Assembly: GCF_046054165.1 (NCBI RefSeq)
Contig: NZ_JBFNXK010000001.1
Coordinates: forward strand, 124,001-188,000
Origin: Celerinatantimonas sp046054165
GTDB lineage: Bacteria > Pseudomonadota > Gammaproteobacteria > Enterobacterales > Celerinatantimonadaceae
Length of the DNA: 64,000 bases
Direction of reading: 5' to 3'
Of the stretch, positions 9,343 through 18,353 are shown piece by piece; within the stretch, counting starts at the first letter, position 1; the number at the start of each line of letters is the position of its first letter. The notes under the pieces were generated by a model. The model worked only from the letters and a program-made list of their open reading frames with translations. It made no database searches and was not told where the DNA came from. Position numbers and translations under genes: made by a program.

Positions 9343-10218
9343 TCAGGCTAAAACAGCAATGGCACCTTTACCAACCCCTTCATAGGCATGCACTCGAACT
9401 TCCTGCTGTGGGTGTGATTGCTTAATGCTTGAAGCGATATGATAAGCTAAATTTTCGACCGTCGTATCACAGGGCAACAAATCGCACTCTGCTCGAGGAA
9501 GTAACAATTCAAAAAAACCTTGAGGAGCCTGATAAGCAAACCCGACCGAATCGTTATGAGCCAACGTTGGATTAAAACTCAAATCAGCTAATGGACACTC
9601 ATCTTCCTGAGATCCCAAATAAACATTCCGCCATTTCATCGCCCAACTGGCCGCCAGCTCCTCATCGGCTTCATCATCGATAAAAATTTCAAGCATCGAG
9701 CGATGTCCATGAGCAATCCGCTGGCAATTGCCATCATGTTTCTTAAGGCCATGGCTATAATGATAATAAGGCCCTTCAATCTGCTCATTACGCAGTTTGA
9801 TCGTCAGTCCTGAAATATTATCCGGCATATGCGGCGTCAGCACATCTACAACATATTTGATAATGGCTGCTTCGGTGATTTCAATGCAATCGATAAAACA
9901 AAATGCTTGTTGAGGACAACATAGCTGAATGTGCCGCTGCTCTGGACGCATAAAAGAGACACCAATCCGCCCATCAGCATCGAGTGGACTCACCGAACAC
10001 TGCGGAGAACGTCTTGGGATTAGCAACTTATGATCAACATTCTCATCGATAATGCGCTTAATTGTTTTTTTCACTAAACCAAAATCAAATAGCATGTTCA
10101 TTTGGTTCAACTGTCCGGCCAGCTCTATATCTACAATCCAGCTTTCTCCCACTAATCCGCGATCAGGGCACAGGAAAGTTGAATCGATTACCGTTAAATC
10201 GTTAACAAAAAGTTTCAT
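9343..10218 (-). CDS. Double-domain 6-carboxytetrahydropterin synthase (QueD)-like protein
   Basis: A 291-residue protein made of two PTPS/QueD-type folds. The second half carries the family motif: H of Y-S-H-G, then Cys, then H-G-H (residues about 155-173), giving the catalytic Cys and the zinc-binding His. The first half has the F-D-F-G-L-V-K-K and D-H-K-L-L signature, but the HGH position reads G-E-S, so it appears unable to bind zinc. QueD makes 6-carboxytetrahydropterin for queuosine. Whether this duplicated form does the same, or another pterin reaction, cannot be read from sequence. It is divergent from the dihydroorotase-like gene, 82 bases away. Confidence 0.75.
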   Translation of the reverse strand: MKLFVNDLTVIDSTFLCPDRGLVGESWIVDIELAGQLNQMNMLFDFGLVKKTIKRIIDENVDHKLLIPRRSPQCSVSPLDADGRIGVSFMRPEQRHIQLCCPQQAFCFIDCIEITEAAIIKYVVDVLTPHMPDNISGLTIKLRNEQIEGPYYHYSHGLKKHDGNCQRIAHGHRSMLEIFIDDEADEELAASWAMKWRNVYLGSQEDECPLADLSFNPTLAHNDSVGFAYQAPQGFFELLLPRAECDLLPCDTTVENLAYHIASSIKQSHPQQEVRVHAYEGVGKGAIAVLA

Positions 10219-10300
10219 GAAGTCGTTCGACTACTCTGTGATTCACATCTATATTCGGTATTATACCTACACCCAACAACAATTGAATCCAGTAACTTTC

Positions 10301-11650
10301 ATGCAACAGCTATTGATTAAAAACGCATTAATTGTAAATGAAAACCAGACCTTTGAAGCCGATGTCCGGATCGTCGGGGAACGCATTGAAACCATCGCAC
10401 CCAATTTAGATGCGAGAGCGAATGAAAAAGTCATCGATGCCACCGGTCTATATCTACTGCCGGGAGTCATTGATGATCAAGTTCATTTCCGTGAACCCGG
10501 TCTGACCCATAAAGGAAATATCCATACAGAATCCAGAGCGGCTGTCGCTGGCGGCATTACCAGTTTCATGGAAATGCCAAACGTTAATCCGCAAACAACC
10601 ACGTTAGAAGCATTAGAAGAAAAATATCAACGAGCACAAGGTCGAGCATTTGCCAACCACAGTTTTTATCTGGGGGCAACCAATGACAATTTAGACGTGA
10701 TTAAAGCCCTCGATCCAAATGCGGCTTGTGGCGTTAAAATTTTTATGGGAGCCAGCACCGGAAATATGTTGGTCGATAATGAACAGGTTCTCGCCGGTAT
10801 TTTTGCCAACTCACCGGTCTTAATTGCTACTCATTGTGAAAACACACCGATGATCCAAAAGCTCGAACAGCAATACCGAGCTAAATATGGCGATGATATT
10901 CCCATGGAACTGCATGCCGAGATCCGCAGCCGGGAAGCATGTTATCAATCTTCATCAACTGCCATTGCTCTGGCTAAAAAACATCAGGCCCGCTTGCATG
11001 TCCTGCACTTAACCACGGCTGAAGAACTGGATCAATTTGAACCCATTACTCAACTCAACCAGTTAGCCAGTGCCAACGTAACCGCTGAAGTTTGTGTGCA
11101 TCATCTGTGGTTTAACAAGAACGATTACGCCACGTTAGGAAGCCTGATTAAATGCAATCCGGCCGTCAAACTTCCCAGTGACCAACACGCGTTACAGCAA
11201 GCCGTCAATAATGACCGGATTGCCGTGATTGCAACCGATCACGCCCCCCACACCTTTGAAGAAAAACAACACAGCTACTTTAAAGCGCCTTCCGGTTTGC
11301 CACTGGTTCAGCATATGCTTCCAGCACTATTGGAGTTATATCATCAAGGGATCTTCTCACTGGAAACCATCGTCCGCAAAACCTCACATGCGGTTGCTGA
11401 ACGTTTTCAGCTCAAAGATCGGGGTTATATTCGTGAAGGATATTATGCCGATTTAACCTTGGTTGATCTGAATACTGTATCCACGGTAACTGATGACAAT
11501 ATTCTCTACCATTGCGGCTGGTCACCTTTTAAAGGCCAACAGTTCCACAATGCGGTAAAAACAACCATTATTAATGGGAACGTGGTCTGGGATCAGGGGC
11601 AACTACAATGTGAGGCTCAAGGGAAACGATTAGAATTCACCAGAAACTAA
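10301..11650 (+). CDS. Dihydroorotase-like cyclic amidohydrolase
   Basis: 449-residue amidohydrolase of the type I dihydroorotase/allantoinase group. The ATG at 10301 gives the family start M-Q-Q-L-L-I-K-N-A-L-I-V; a longer open frame upstream runs through the divergent promoter. The first metal motif reads D-D-Q-V-H-F-R-E-P-G, with Gln in place of the usual first His. The carbamylated Lys is in V-K-I-F-M-G-A-S-T-G-N-M, other metal ligands are in A-T-H-C-E-N and V-L-H-L-T-T, and the catalytic Asp is in A-T-D-H-A-P-H-T. The Q-V-H variant occurs, as I recall, in the Bacteroidetes-type branch. No pyrimidine genes are adjacent, so the physiological substrate is open. Confidence 0.8.
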   Translation: MQQLLIKNALIVNENQTFEADVRIVGERIETIAPNLDARANEKVIDATGLYLLPGVIDDQVHFREPGLTHKGNIHTESRAAVAGGITSFMEMPNVNPQTTTLEALEEKYQRAQGRAFANHSFYLGATNDNLDVIKALDPNAACGVKIFMGASTGNMLVDNEQVLAGIFANSPVLIATHCENTPMIQKLEQQYRAKYGDDIPMELHAEIRSREACYQSSSTAIALAKKHQARLHVLHLTTAEELDQFEPITQLNQLASANVTAEVCVHHLWFNKNDYATLGSLIKCNPAVKLPSDQHALQQAVNNDRIAVIATDHAPHTFEEKQHSYFKAPSGLPLVQHMLPALLELYHQGIFSLETIVRKTSHAVAERFQLKDRGYIREGYYADLTLVDLNTVSTVTDDNILYHCGWSPFKGQQFHNAVKTTIINGNVVWDQGQLQCEAQGKRLEFTRN

Positions 11651-11662
11651 GGTGCAGCCAGT

Positions 11663-11687
11663 CATCGTCCCTATTTCAGGGACGATG
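11663..11687. terminator. Bidirectional hairpin between convergent genes
   Basis: Perfect 10-bp GC-containing stem CATCGTCCCT (11663-11672) with 11678-11687 and a 5-base loop. It sits between the stop codons of the dihydroorotase-like gene and yejK, which converge. No long T-run follows. Confidence 0.6.
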
Positions 11688-11713
11688 CGCCCATCATCCA
11701 TCAAACTGTTTAC

Positions 11714-12739
11714 TCATGATTCGTCATCAGCAACACCACTCACCCGACGGAGTTGTTCTCTTAAATTAGGCGGTGTTCCCTGAATCGTCAGTGTATCAGT
11801 TTGAGGATCGTACTGAACCCGTTCCCCAAATAATCCCTGATCAAAGCTAATCGTAACCCCTTTCCCCTGACCGAAATACTTGGTTAATTTTTTTAACGTA
11901 GTCCGATCAGCCGGAAACTGTTCTTCAATCGGAAAATTTTCCGCTGCAAAAGAATAAAAATCAGGAGTATCTCCATCACTTTGAGGCAATGCCTGTGACA
12001 GCGCTTTGACTTGGACTTCTTCTCCATCTTTAATCTGTTGATCGCAATAACTTTTCACCTGTTTGCGATATTCAGTTTTTTCTTCAGGATCCAGCTGGGC
12101 CACATCACAATATTCATCAACGGCACTCATCAACAATGCATTTTGTTGTTTCGTATCTAAACCTTCTTCACACCCCAGAAAATCCACAAAAAAATCAGCG
12201 ACTTTACGGCCAGCGCGTCCCCGAATATACGAAATATAACGTCTCGATTCACGATTCCGCTGCATTTCGGTCAACTCAATCCGAGCCGCCAATTGAATAG
12301 AAGATGTTTCCAGATAATGACTGGCCGTAATTTCCATAGCATCATTCACTGCAGGTGAAACTTTATCCTGCAATAGCATAACCTGAAGGTAATCCGCCCC
12401 AACAAATTCATAGTGAGCAATGAGTAAAATGCCCTGCTCTTTTAATTCATAATGATTAATTCGTGAAACTAATGCTTCCGCTAATTGCTTAGAAAATGTA
12501 ATAAAATCAATTGAATCAGATTGCCACTGTTCAATGGCTTGCGGCATTTCATGCGAAGCATCCGCAAAAAAGCCAAAGCTTTTATTGCCTTTCGCATTGT
12601 AAGTTAAATGCAGATCTTCAACGAGTTCCAATGCATTTTCAGTTAATGTTGATTCCTGATCACGCAGATTTAAAGCAACATCACCTTGATCATTAAGACC
12701 GATTAAATGCAAAACTAAATGTTTAACTGATAGGCTCAT
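11714..12739 (-). CDS. yejK: Nucleoid-associated protein YejK (NdpA)
   Basis: 341 residues, like E. coli YejK (335), a nucleoid-associated protein of uncertain function. Recognisable family segments include the N-terminal L-V-L-H, the central S-R-R-Y-I-S-Y-I-R-G-R-A-G-R-K-V-A-D-F-F-V-D-F-L-G-C-E-type block at about 165-190 and the C-terminal F-G-E-R-V-Q-Y-D-P. It is divergent from yejL with 73 bases between starts, the same head-to-head order as in E. coli. Confidence 0.93.
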   Translation of the reverse strand: MSLSVKHLVLHLIGLNDQGDVALNLRDQESTLTENALELVEDLHLTYNAKGNKSFGFFADASHEMPQAIEQWQSDSIDFITFSKQLAEALVSRINHYELKEQGILLIAHYEFVGADYLQVMLLQDKVSPAVNDAMEITASHYLETSSIQLAARIELTEMQRNRESRRYISYIRGRAGRKVADFFVDFLGCEEGLDTKQQNALLMSAVDEYCDVAQLDPEEKTEYRKQVKSYCDQQIKDGEEVQVKALSQALPQSDGDTPDFYSFAAENFPIEEQFPADRTTLKKLTKYFGQGKGVTISFDQGLFGERVQYDPQTDTLTIQGTPPNLREQLRRVSGVADDES

Positions 12740-12812
12740 AGTCGTTTTGTTAGTTTTTGTGTCTTGGGTGCGCTATTATACGCATCTTTTCTTTTGGAAT
12801 CAGATTAACAAC

Positions 12813-13043
12813 ATGGCTATCATTTCAAAATATCCATCTGAACAAGTTGAGCAAATACTTCAAGAAGTATTAACTATATTGGATAACCATAAGGCTCCAA
12901 CTGATCTATCTTTAATGGTAATGGGGAACGCGGTCACCACATTATTAAATACCCGAGTCTCCTCCGCTCAGCGAAAAGCCCTTGCTCAGAGTTTTGGAAA
13001 AGCATTGATTAGTTCTATCGAAGAAGAATCGAAACAATCATAG
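12813..13043 (+). CDS. yejL: YejL-family protein (UPF0352)
   Basis: A 76-residue protein with the diagnostic K-A-P-T-D-L-S-L-M-V-M-G-N block at about residues 29-41, aligning end to end with E. coli YejL. The ATG at 12813 is preferred; an upstream in-frame start at 12747 lies in the divergent promoter. Function is unknown for the family. It is followed after 22 bases by yejM, so the two probably form an operon. Confidence 0.93.
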   Translation: MAIISKYPSEQVEQILQEVLTILDNHKAPTDLSLMVMGNAVTTLLNTRVSSAQRKALAQSFGKALISSIEEESKQS

Positions 13044-13065
13044 TTTCAAAGGGATAACCAGCAAT

Positions 13066-14892
13066 ATGGTTCAAGGTTCGCTTACTTATCGAGATAAAGT
13101 CTCCCAATTGATCAGCTGGGGACATTGGTTTTGTTTGGGTAATATAGCAATCACCTTATTGGTTGCTATTCGTTATCTGACCATCGCACACTGGCCTGAT
13201 ACCACTTTAGGTCAGGGATATATGCTCATCAGCTGGCTTGGGCAATTCTCTTTTTTGCCTTTTATTGTCTTTTTACTGACACTATTTCCACTGAGCTTTT
13301 TGTTGCCTAGCAATCGGACGATGTGCTTTATCGGAGCCATTATTGCAACAACGGGCATCAGTGCTCTAGCCATCGATACACAAGTCTTTGCCCGATTTTA
13401 CGTCCACCTTACTCCGATGCTCTGGCAACTACTTATCGATAAAGAAAATAATCGTCAGGGAACCGATGTGAACTTAATGTTCATTTTAGTTCCACTATTC
13501 TTCTTCATGGAATTATTGCTAGCTCGGATTTGTTGGCTTCGTTTTCGGCGACTAGAGCGCAAACATATTGGCAAACCCATTGCTATTGTGTTTTTCATCT
13601 GTTTTTTTTTGACGCACGTCGTGCATGTCTGGGCTGATGCAACCATCTATCGCCCGATTACGGCACAGAAAATAAATTACCCGCTATTCTATCCAATGAC
13701 GGCCAGAAATTTGCTCAATTCATATGGACTTATCGATGTTGAACGGATTCGGGAACAATCGCGGCAGGATGGCGTACATAATGGCAATCCTCTGAATTAC
13801 CCAGAACAGACATTACATTATCAGAATCAAAGCGCAAACCATCTTAATTTATTAATTATTATGGTCGAGGGACTACGGGCGGATTCACTCGATCCTCAGT
13901 TAATGCCTGAGACATATCAGTTCAGTCACCAGACCTTACGCTACCAACAACACTTTAGTGGCAGCAATCAGCATACCTTGGGCGTATATAGTCTGTTTTA
14001 TGGATTACCAACCTCCTACTGGAAAAGTATTCATGAAGCAGAAATTTCACCGGTATTGATGGACGGACTGCGCCAACGCGGTTATGAAATGGGCATTTTT
14101 AGTAGCAATCCATTTGATAATTCCGATCTGAGGACAACCGTCTGGAATCATGTTCCGGAGCAAAACTTACATGGACCGCAAACCCAAGAACCGAATCAGG
14201 TTGATGCCGATATCACCAACCAATGGCTAACGTGGCAAGCACAAACCGCTACGAATACGCCTTGGTTTAGTTATCTAGACCTAAATTCTGTGGTGAATTT
14301 AAGCAGCACCAATGCCCCACTTCCCCATAAGATCAGCAATATTACGCAGTGGGTTTCGCTGTATCGAAATGCCGTGAAACAAACGGATGTACAGATTGGC
14401 CGTATTCTTAAACAACTGGAAGATTCTGGAGCACTGGCCCATACCGTTGTAATGATTACCTCAGATCATGGACAAGAATTTGCCGATCAACAGAGCAACC
14501 GTTTGGGTTACGGTAACAATTTTTCAAGGTTTCAGACCGAAGTTCCATTGCTCATATACTGGCCGGATAAAGCGCCGGAAACCATCCATGTGGATACCAG
14601 CCATCTCGATGTAGCGGCTACACTCAGCAAGCATTTATTGGGGATACAAAATCGACTCAGTGATTACACTATTGGTAATGATTTGTTCGCACCCATTACT
14701 CACCGTTGGATCATTATCGGGGATGAAGATGAACAAGCCATCTATCAACCGGATCAAATCACGGTACTCACGAGTAACGGCAACTATGAAACTCGGGATC
14801 GAAATTATCGCCGCAAACATCTGCGCGCAGATATGCCGGTTATTTTGCAGGTACTCAATGAGTTACGACGTTTTTATCAGGATAATTCCTAA
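13066..14892 (+). CDS. yejM: Inner-membrane sulfatase-like protein YejM (PbgA/LapC)
   Basis: The N-terminal third contains about five transmembrane helices (residues 18-40, 50-75, 83-105, 130-155, 168-190) belonging to the DUF3413 module. The periplasmic C-terminal two thirds is a sulfatase/alkaline phosphatase fold: M-V-E-G-L-R-A-D at about 266 and T-S-D-H-G-Q-E at about 465. In E. coli the protein senses periplasmic LPS and restrains LapB/FtsH cleavage of LpxC. At 608 residues it is slightly longer than E. coli (586). The Thr/Ser nucleophile of true sulfatases is replaced by Gly-Leu in M-V-E-G-L-R, consistent with a sensor rather than an enzyme. Confidence 0.93.
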   Translation: MVQGSLTYRDKVSQLISWGHWFCLGNIAITLLVAIRYLTIAHWPDTTLGQGYMLISWLGQFSFLPFIVFLLTLFPLSFLLPSNRTMCFIGAIIATTGISALAIDTQVFARFYVHLTPMLWQLLIDKENNRQGTDVNLMFILVPLFFFMELLLARICWLRFRRLERKHIGKPIAIVFFICFFLTHVVHVWADATIYRPITAQKINYPLFYPMTARNLLNSYGLIDVERIREQSRQDGVHNGNPLNYPEQTLHYQNQSANHLNLLIIMVEGLRADSLDPQLMPETYQFSHQTLRYQQHFSGSNQHTLGVYSLFYGLPTSYWKSIHEAEISPVLMDGLRQRGYEMGIFSSNPFDNSDLRTTVWNHVPEQNLHGPQTQEPNQVDADITNQWLTWQAQTATNTPWFSYLDLNSVVNLSSTNAPLPHKISNITQWVSLYRNAVKQTDVQIGRILKQLEDSGALAHTVVMITSDHGQEFADQQSNRLGYGNNFSRFQTEVPLLIYWPDKAPETIHVDTSHLDVAATLSKHLLGIQNRLSDYTIGNDLFAPITHRWIIIGDEDEQAIYQPDQITVLTSNGNYETRDRNYRRKHLRADMPVILQVLNELRRFYQDNS

Positions 14893-14988
14893 ATAAAACG
14901 AGGCTGGCTAAAAGCTGAGCAAACAATCCGAGAATTAAAGATTAGAGGTTGCACCCTTAGTAAAAAGCAGTAATATAACGGCTGCGTT

Positions 14989-15065
14989 CGGAACGTAGCG
15001 CAGCCTGGTAGCGCACCGTCATGGGGTGTCGGGGGTCGGAGGTTCAAATCCTCTCGTTCCGACCA
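14989..15065 (+). tRNA. proL: tRNA-Pro, anticodon GGG
   Basis: 77 bases, beginning CGGAACG and ending CGTTCCG plus A and an encoded CCA. The acceptor stem pairs fully. The anticodon loop is ATGGGGT, giving GGG. The T arm is GGAGG-TTCAAAT-CCTCT. It is almost identical to E. coli proL as I remember it, and its position after yejM is also that of E. coli. Confidence 0.98.
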
Positions 15066-15072
15066 TTTTTTC

Positions 15073-15099
15073 AAAAGAGAGCTTTAAGCTCTCTTTTTT
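15073..15099 (+). terminator. Terminator of tRNA-Pro
   Basis: Stem AAAAGAGAGC / GCTCTC TTTT with a 5-base loop (TTTAA) and a T-run, starting 8 bases after the CCA end. Confidence 0.9.
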
Positions 15100-15275
15100 G
15101 TTTTTATCCGTTGCAAAACAATAGTCCTTGTGCGACTAGCACTTTATCTCTATCCAACATAATCGGTCTATAGTTCACTATTGCCCCTGCAGTGCCCAAA
15201 TAATAAAAACTGCAGCTTGCTCACATCGAATTCGATATGATAGACAAACCGTTATGGATCACAACAAGCAGGTAC

Positions 15276-15698
15276 ATGAATATCATCCCACTGACTTCGG
15301 ATTATTTAAGTGATTTAGCGCGACTCAATCATCAGTTACTTGAAGATGAAGGAAATACCAAATCGCTCTCTACCGAATATCTTTATCAACGCATGAAAAA
15401 CTGGTTAGAAAACAAGCAATTCTTTGGCTTTGGTGGCCTGAATGATGATGGACAACTTGTGGCCTACTTACTCGCTTGTTATGAGAGTGAATCCATTGTT
15501 TACGTTCGTCAGCTCATTACAGAGCGCAATTATCGGCGCCAAGGTTATGCCTCGACTCTACTGAAACATCTGGAAAAATATTTAGGTGCAGATCAGCAGA
15601 TAAAACTCGACGTTCTAATGCACAATAAGAATGCTATCTATTTTTATGCCAGTCAGGGATACAAACCTTTTTATATGGCAATGGTCAAAACTACGTAA
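15276..15698 (+). CDS. GNAT-family N-acetyltransferase
   Basis: A 140-residue acetyltransferase counted from the ATG at 15276, preceded by AGCAGG; an earlier ATG at 15237 would add 13 residues without a ribosome-binding site. The acetyl-CoA loop R-R-Q-G-Y-A-S-T-L-L is at about residues 86-95, followed by a typical beta strand and N-K-N-A-I-Y-F-Y-A-S-Q-G-Y. Substrate unknown. It stands alone between tRNA-Pro and the chemoreceptor gene. Confidence 0.75.
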   Translation: MNIIPLTSDYLSDLARLNHQLLEDEGNTKSLSTEYLYQRMKNWLENKQFFGFGGLNDDGQLVAYLLACYESESIVYVRQLITERNYRRQGYASTLLKHLEKYLGADQQIKLDVLMHNKNAIYFYASQGYKPFYMAMVKTT

Positions 15699-15852
15699 TC
15701 CTTATCGTGGGTCTTCCCCCTGTTAAATACATCGACTGACCGAATTTCTTCAAGTAATAAATAGTTTGTAAACAATGAGATCCCAGATTGCGCAAAAGCT
15801 AAAACCCTAAACTATACTCTGATCCAGTATTCTGATAAGGAAGGGATCGGGT

Positions 15853-17847
15853 ATGTTTTTTAAAGCACGAACAGCAGCAAATCATAAAAAAGATCATGTT
15901 CCACACCAAGTCACATTATCGCAGACATTTTCAACGAGCGGGCTCACCCGTGAAAAACTTAAACCTTTCGAATTTGCTGATGGTACCGCTTTAATTTTAG
16001 CATTCGTATCTCCTCATTGTGATTTTAACAAAGTAAATCAACAGCTCACTCAGGCCATGCCTTTCGCTGAACATATCATTACCATCATGACCGCTGGAGA
16101 ATTAGGAGGAGGAAGTCAGCAGTTCTATCATGAAACCCCGTCGCAATGGGATAGTATTGTCATCCACGGTTTTAGCAAACGACTATTGCTCTCCGTATCG
16201 ACCCATGCCATTCCTCTTATAACAGAATCTCATTCACCAACCATTAATCAGCGTATTGATTTTATTAGTCAGGCGCTCAACAAAATAAGTGTCCCTTTTA
16301 CTGTTGATAGTAACAATACGATCGCATTTACCTATTTTGACGGACTAACCCGCAGTGAGAACTTTTTCACTGAAGCACTCTATAAAACCTCTAAATTTCC
16401 CTGTTATTTCATTGGAGGAAGCGCCGGAGGAAAACTTGACTTTCAACAAGCCAATGTGGCTTTAGACGGGCAGATAAAGTCAAAACAAGTCATATTAGCT
16501 TTTTGTAAAATCGCTCCGGAATATCGATATGGCATCTTAAAAACACATAATTTTGAACCAACTGGGATTGCAATGGATGTCGCAGAATTTGATCCCTTTG
16601 AACGGATCCTGCATTCCGTTTTAAACCAAAACAAAGAATTGATTACACCCGTAGAATTTCTAGCTCACCATTTTAAATGCCCGACTGAAAGCATTGGTGA
16701 AGCTTTGAAAGGCTATTCATTCGGAGTACAGATCGGTGAATCAATTTATATCCGTTCAGTTGCCGCAATTAACAACGATGGTTCAATTCAATTCTTTGGC
16801 GATATGGGATTTGGTGAAAAATTACAGTTAGTCAAAGCTAAAAGTCTGAGTGATACCACTTCTCGAGATTATCAAAAATTTATTCAAGGAAAACCAAAGC
16901 CCCCGATTGCGCTGATTGCCAATGATTGTATTTTGCGCCGTCTCAACAACCAGAATCAACTCAATCAAATCAATTCGTTTAACCAGTGTTGCAGCTCCGG
17001 TTTTTCTTCATTTGGTGAATTTCTAGGCGTTCATCAGAACGAAACGCTAACAGCTCTCGCATTTTTTAATGTGCATGCCGGCGAGAGGTTTTATGACGAT
17101 TATGCAAGTAACTATCCAACCCATTTTGCAACATTTAAGTATTATCATTTACAAACCAAGCTCATTAGCATGAGCCAAATTAACACCCTACAGAATGATC
17201 TCATTCAGCGATTAATCGATTATCAACCCAAACTACGAGCATCCACCGAACAATTACGCGCAGTAGCTGAGAATACTCATCATTCGGCTGAGCGACAGGA
17301 AAGCCTGAAAAACGATCTAATCCAATTCATCACAGTCATCAATAATCAAACAGAGCAACGTCAGGCACTATCAAGTGGGATGGAACAACTCAAACAGAGT
17401 TCTCAAAAAATTGTAGATATTATTCAGGCCATTGGAGGCATCGCAGAGCAAACTAATTTACTTGCCTTAAATGCGGCGATTGAAGCTGCTCGAGCTGGGG
17501 AAGCTGGCCGGGGATTTGCCGTGGTAGCTGATGAAGTCCGAGCGCTTTCGCAACGAACACAAGTTAGTCTGAAAGAAACTGGACAAACAATCGATCTGGT
17601 TTCTCAATCTATTGATGATATCAGTGGCTCCGCCGAAGGTATCAATCAAATGTTAGAATCGATGACTCATTCCTCTTCACAAATTAGTTCTGAACTAACC
17701 GACCTCTCTTCTGAGACCACCCAGATGGCACAACTCGCCCGAACCAGTATCGAAGATGCAGATTCGGTTTATCAAGAAATGGATGAAGTTGAAAATGAGG
17801 TACACCTGATCCAACAATTGAAAGCATTGCTATATAAGCATGCCTAG
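15853..17847 (+). CDS. Soluble methyl-accepting chemotaxis protein with FIST sensory domain
   Basis: 664 residues without a transmembrane segment. Residues about 20-400 form FIST-N and FIST-C domains (F-I-G-G-S-A-G-G-K-L-D-F at about 182-193; F-G-F-S-S-F-G-E-F-L-type motif G-F-S-S-F-G-E-F-L at about 385). The C-terminal part is a short cytoplasmic chemoreceptor coiled coil with the conserved hairpin tip around 528-570 (I-A-E-Q-T-N-L-L-A-L-N-A-A-I-E-A-A-R). FIST proteins include the haem-bound nitric-oxide sensor NosP; binding of small ligands is known for the family, but the ligand here is inferred. The likely job is cytoplasmic sensing coupled to CheA. A strong AAGGAAGGG lies ahead of the start. 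Confidence 0.85.
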   Translation: MFFKARTAANHKKDHVPHQVTLSQTFSTSGLTREKLKPFEFADGTALILAFVSPHCDFNKVNQQLTQAMPFAEHIITIMTAGELGGGSQQFYHETPSQWDSIVIHGFSKRLLLSVSTHAIPLITESHSPTINQRIDFISQALNKISVPFTVDSNNTIAFTYFDGLTRSENFFTEALYKTSKFPCYFIGGSAGGKLDFQQANVALDGQIKSKQVILAFCKIAPEYRYGILKTHNFEPTGIAMDVAEFDPFERILHSVLNQNKELITPVEFLAHHFKCPTESIGEALKGYSFGVQIGESIYIRSVAAINNDGSIQFFGDMGFGEKLQLVKAKSLSDTTSRDYQKFIQGKPKPPIALIANDCILRRLNNQNQLNQINSFNQCCSSGFSSFGEFLGVHQNETLTALAFFNVHAGERFYDDYASNYPTHFATFKYYHLQTKLISMSQINTLQNDLIQRLIDYQPKLRASTEQLRAVAENTHHSAERQESLKNDLIQFITVINNQTEQRQALSSGMEQLKQSSQKIVDIIQAIGGIAEQTNLLALNAAIEAARAGEAGRGFAVVADEVRALSQRTQVSLKETGQTIDLVSQSIDDISGSAEGINQMLESMTHSSSQISSELTDLSSETTQMAQLARTSIEDADSVYQEMDEVENEVHLIQQLKALLYKHA

Positions 17848-17990
17848 TTGACTGAGGGGAACTTATACGGTTTAAATATGCTCTATACAGTCTGCTTAAT
17901 CGAGCAAACCAAGCCTTTAAGTTCAGACATCATTATATGAAACATTCAGTGATGCACTGCAGTCATGCGACGTCAACACTGTGATGTTAT

Positions 17991-18035
17991 AAAAACCGAT
18001 AATTTGTAAATTTTGTTTACAAATTATCGGTTTTT
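17991..18035. terminator. Very long perfect hairpin terminator
   Basis: A 20-bp perfect stem (17991-18010 with 18016-18035) around a 5-base loop. It begins with AAAAA and ends with TTTTT, so it can terminate in either direction. It lies 143 bases after the chemoreceptor stop. Confidence 0.85.
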
Positions 18036-18273
18036 CTCCATTCTACAGTTAAGATCATTTATAGCATCAGGTGTGCAACATGGTCCTCAACAGTGATACA
18101 ATACCATCAGATTGATCAATAGCTTTGAGCTCAAGAGCTTTCCTGATGGAACATTATTATGCTGGTAATAAACTGTCCTACAGGTATTTGGGCTATTTGA
18201 CGACAATTGACACACCATAATTTAATATGATTTTTATGAACTTGTTCTTCATTAACATCATGTACTGCAGCCA

Positions 18274-18297
18274 CGATATATAGATTATTATATATCG
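18274..18297. promoter_or_regulatory. Palindrome, possible operator
   Basis: CGATATATA (18274-18282) and its exact complement (18289-18297) flank GATTAT. It lies 57 bases before the kinase-like gene. Being AT-rich and alternating, it could be a cruciform, an operator or chance. Confidence 0.3.
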
Positions 18298-18353
18298 ACG
18301 CGGGTGAGTGACATGTGTATCTTGATTGAATAAATATTTAATTATAATGACAG

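Larger units (their letters stand above)
17848..18353. other. Intergenic region with terminator and small palindrome
   Basis: 506 bases with no supported gene. It contains the strong hairpin at 17991-18035 and a short palindrome at 18274-18297, both listed separately. The rest is AT-rich spacer. Confidence 0.6.

Noticed and set aside
10052..10300. N-terminal extension of the dihydroorotase-like gene
   Set aside because: It runs antisense to the divergent gene and through the promoter; the family start is at 10301.
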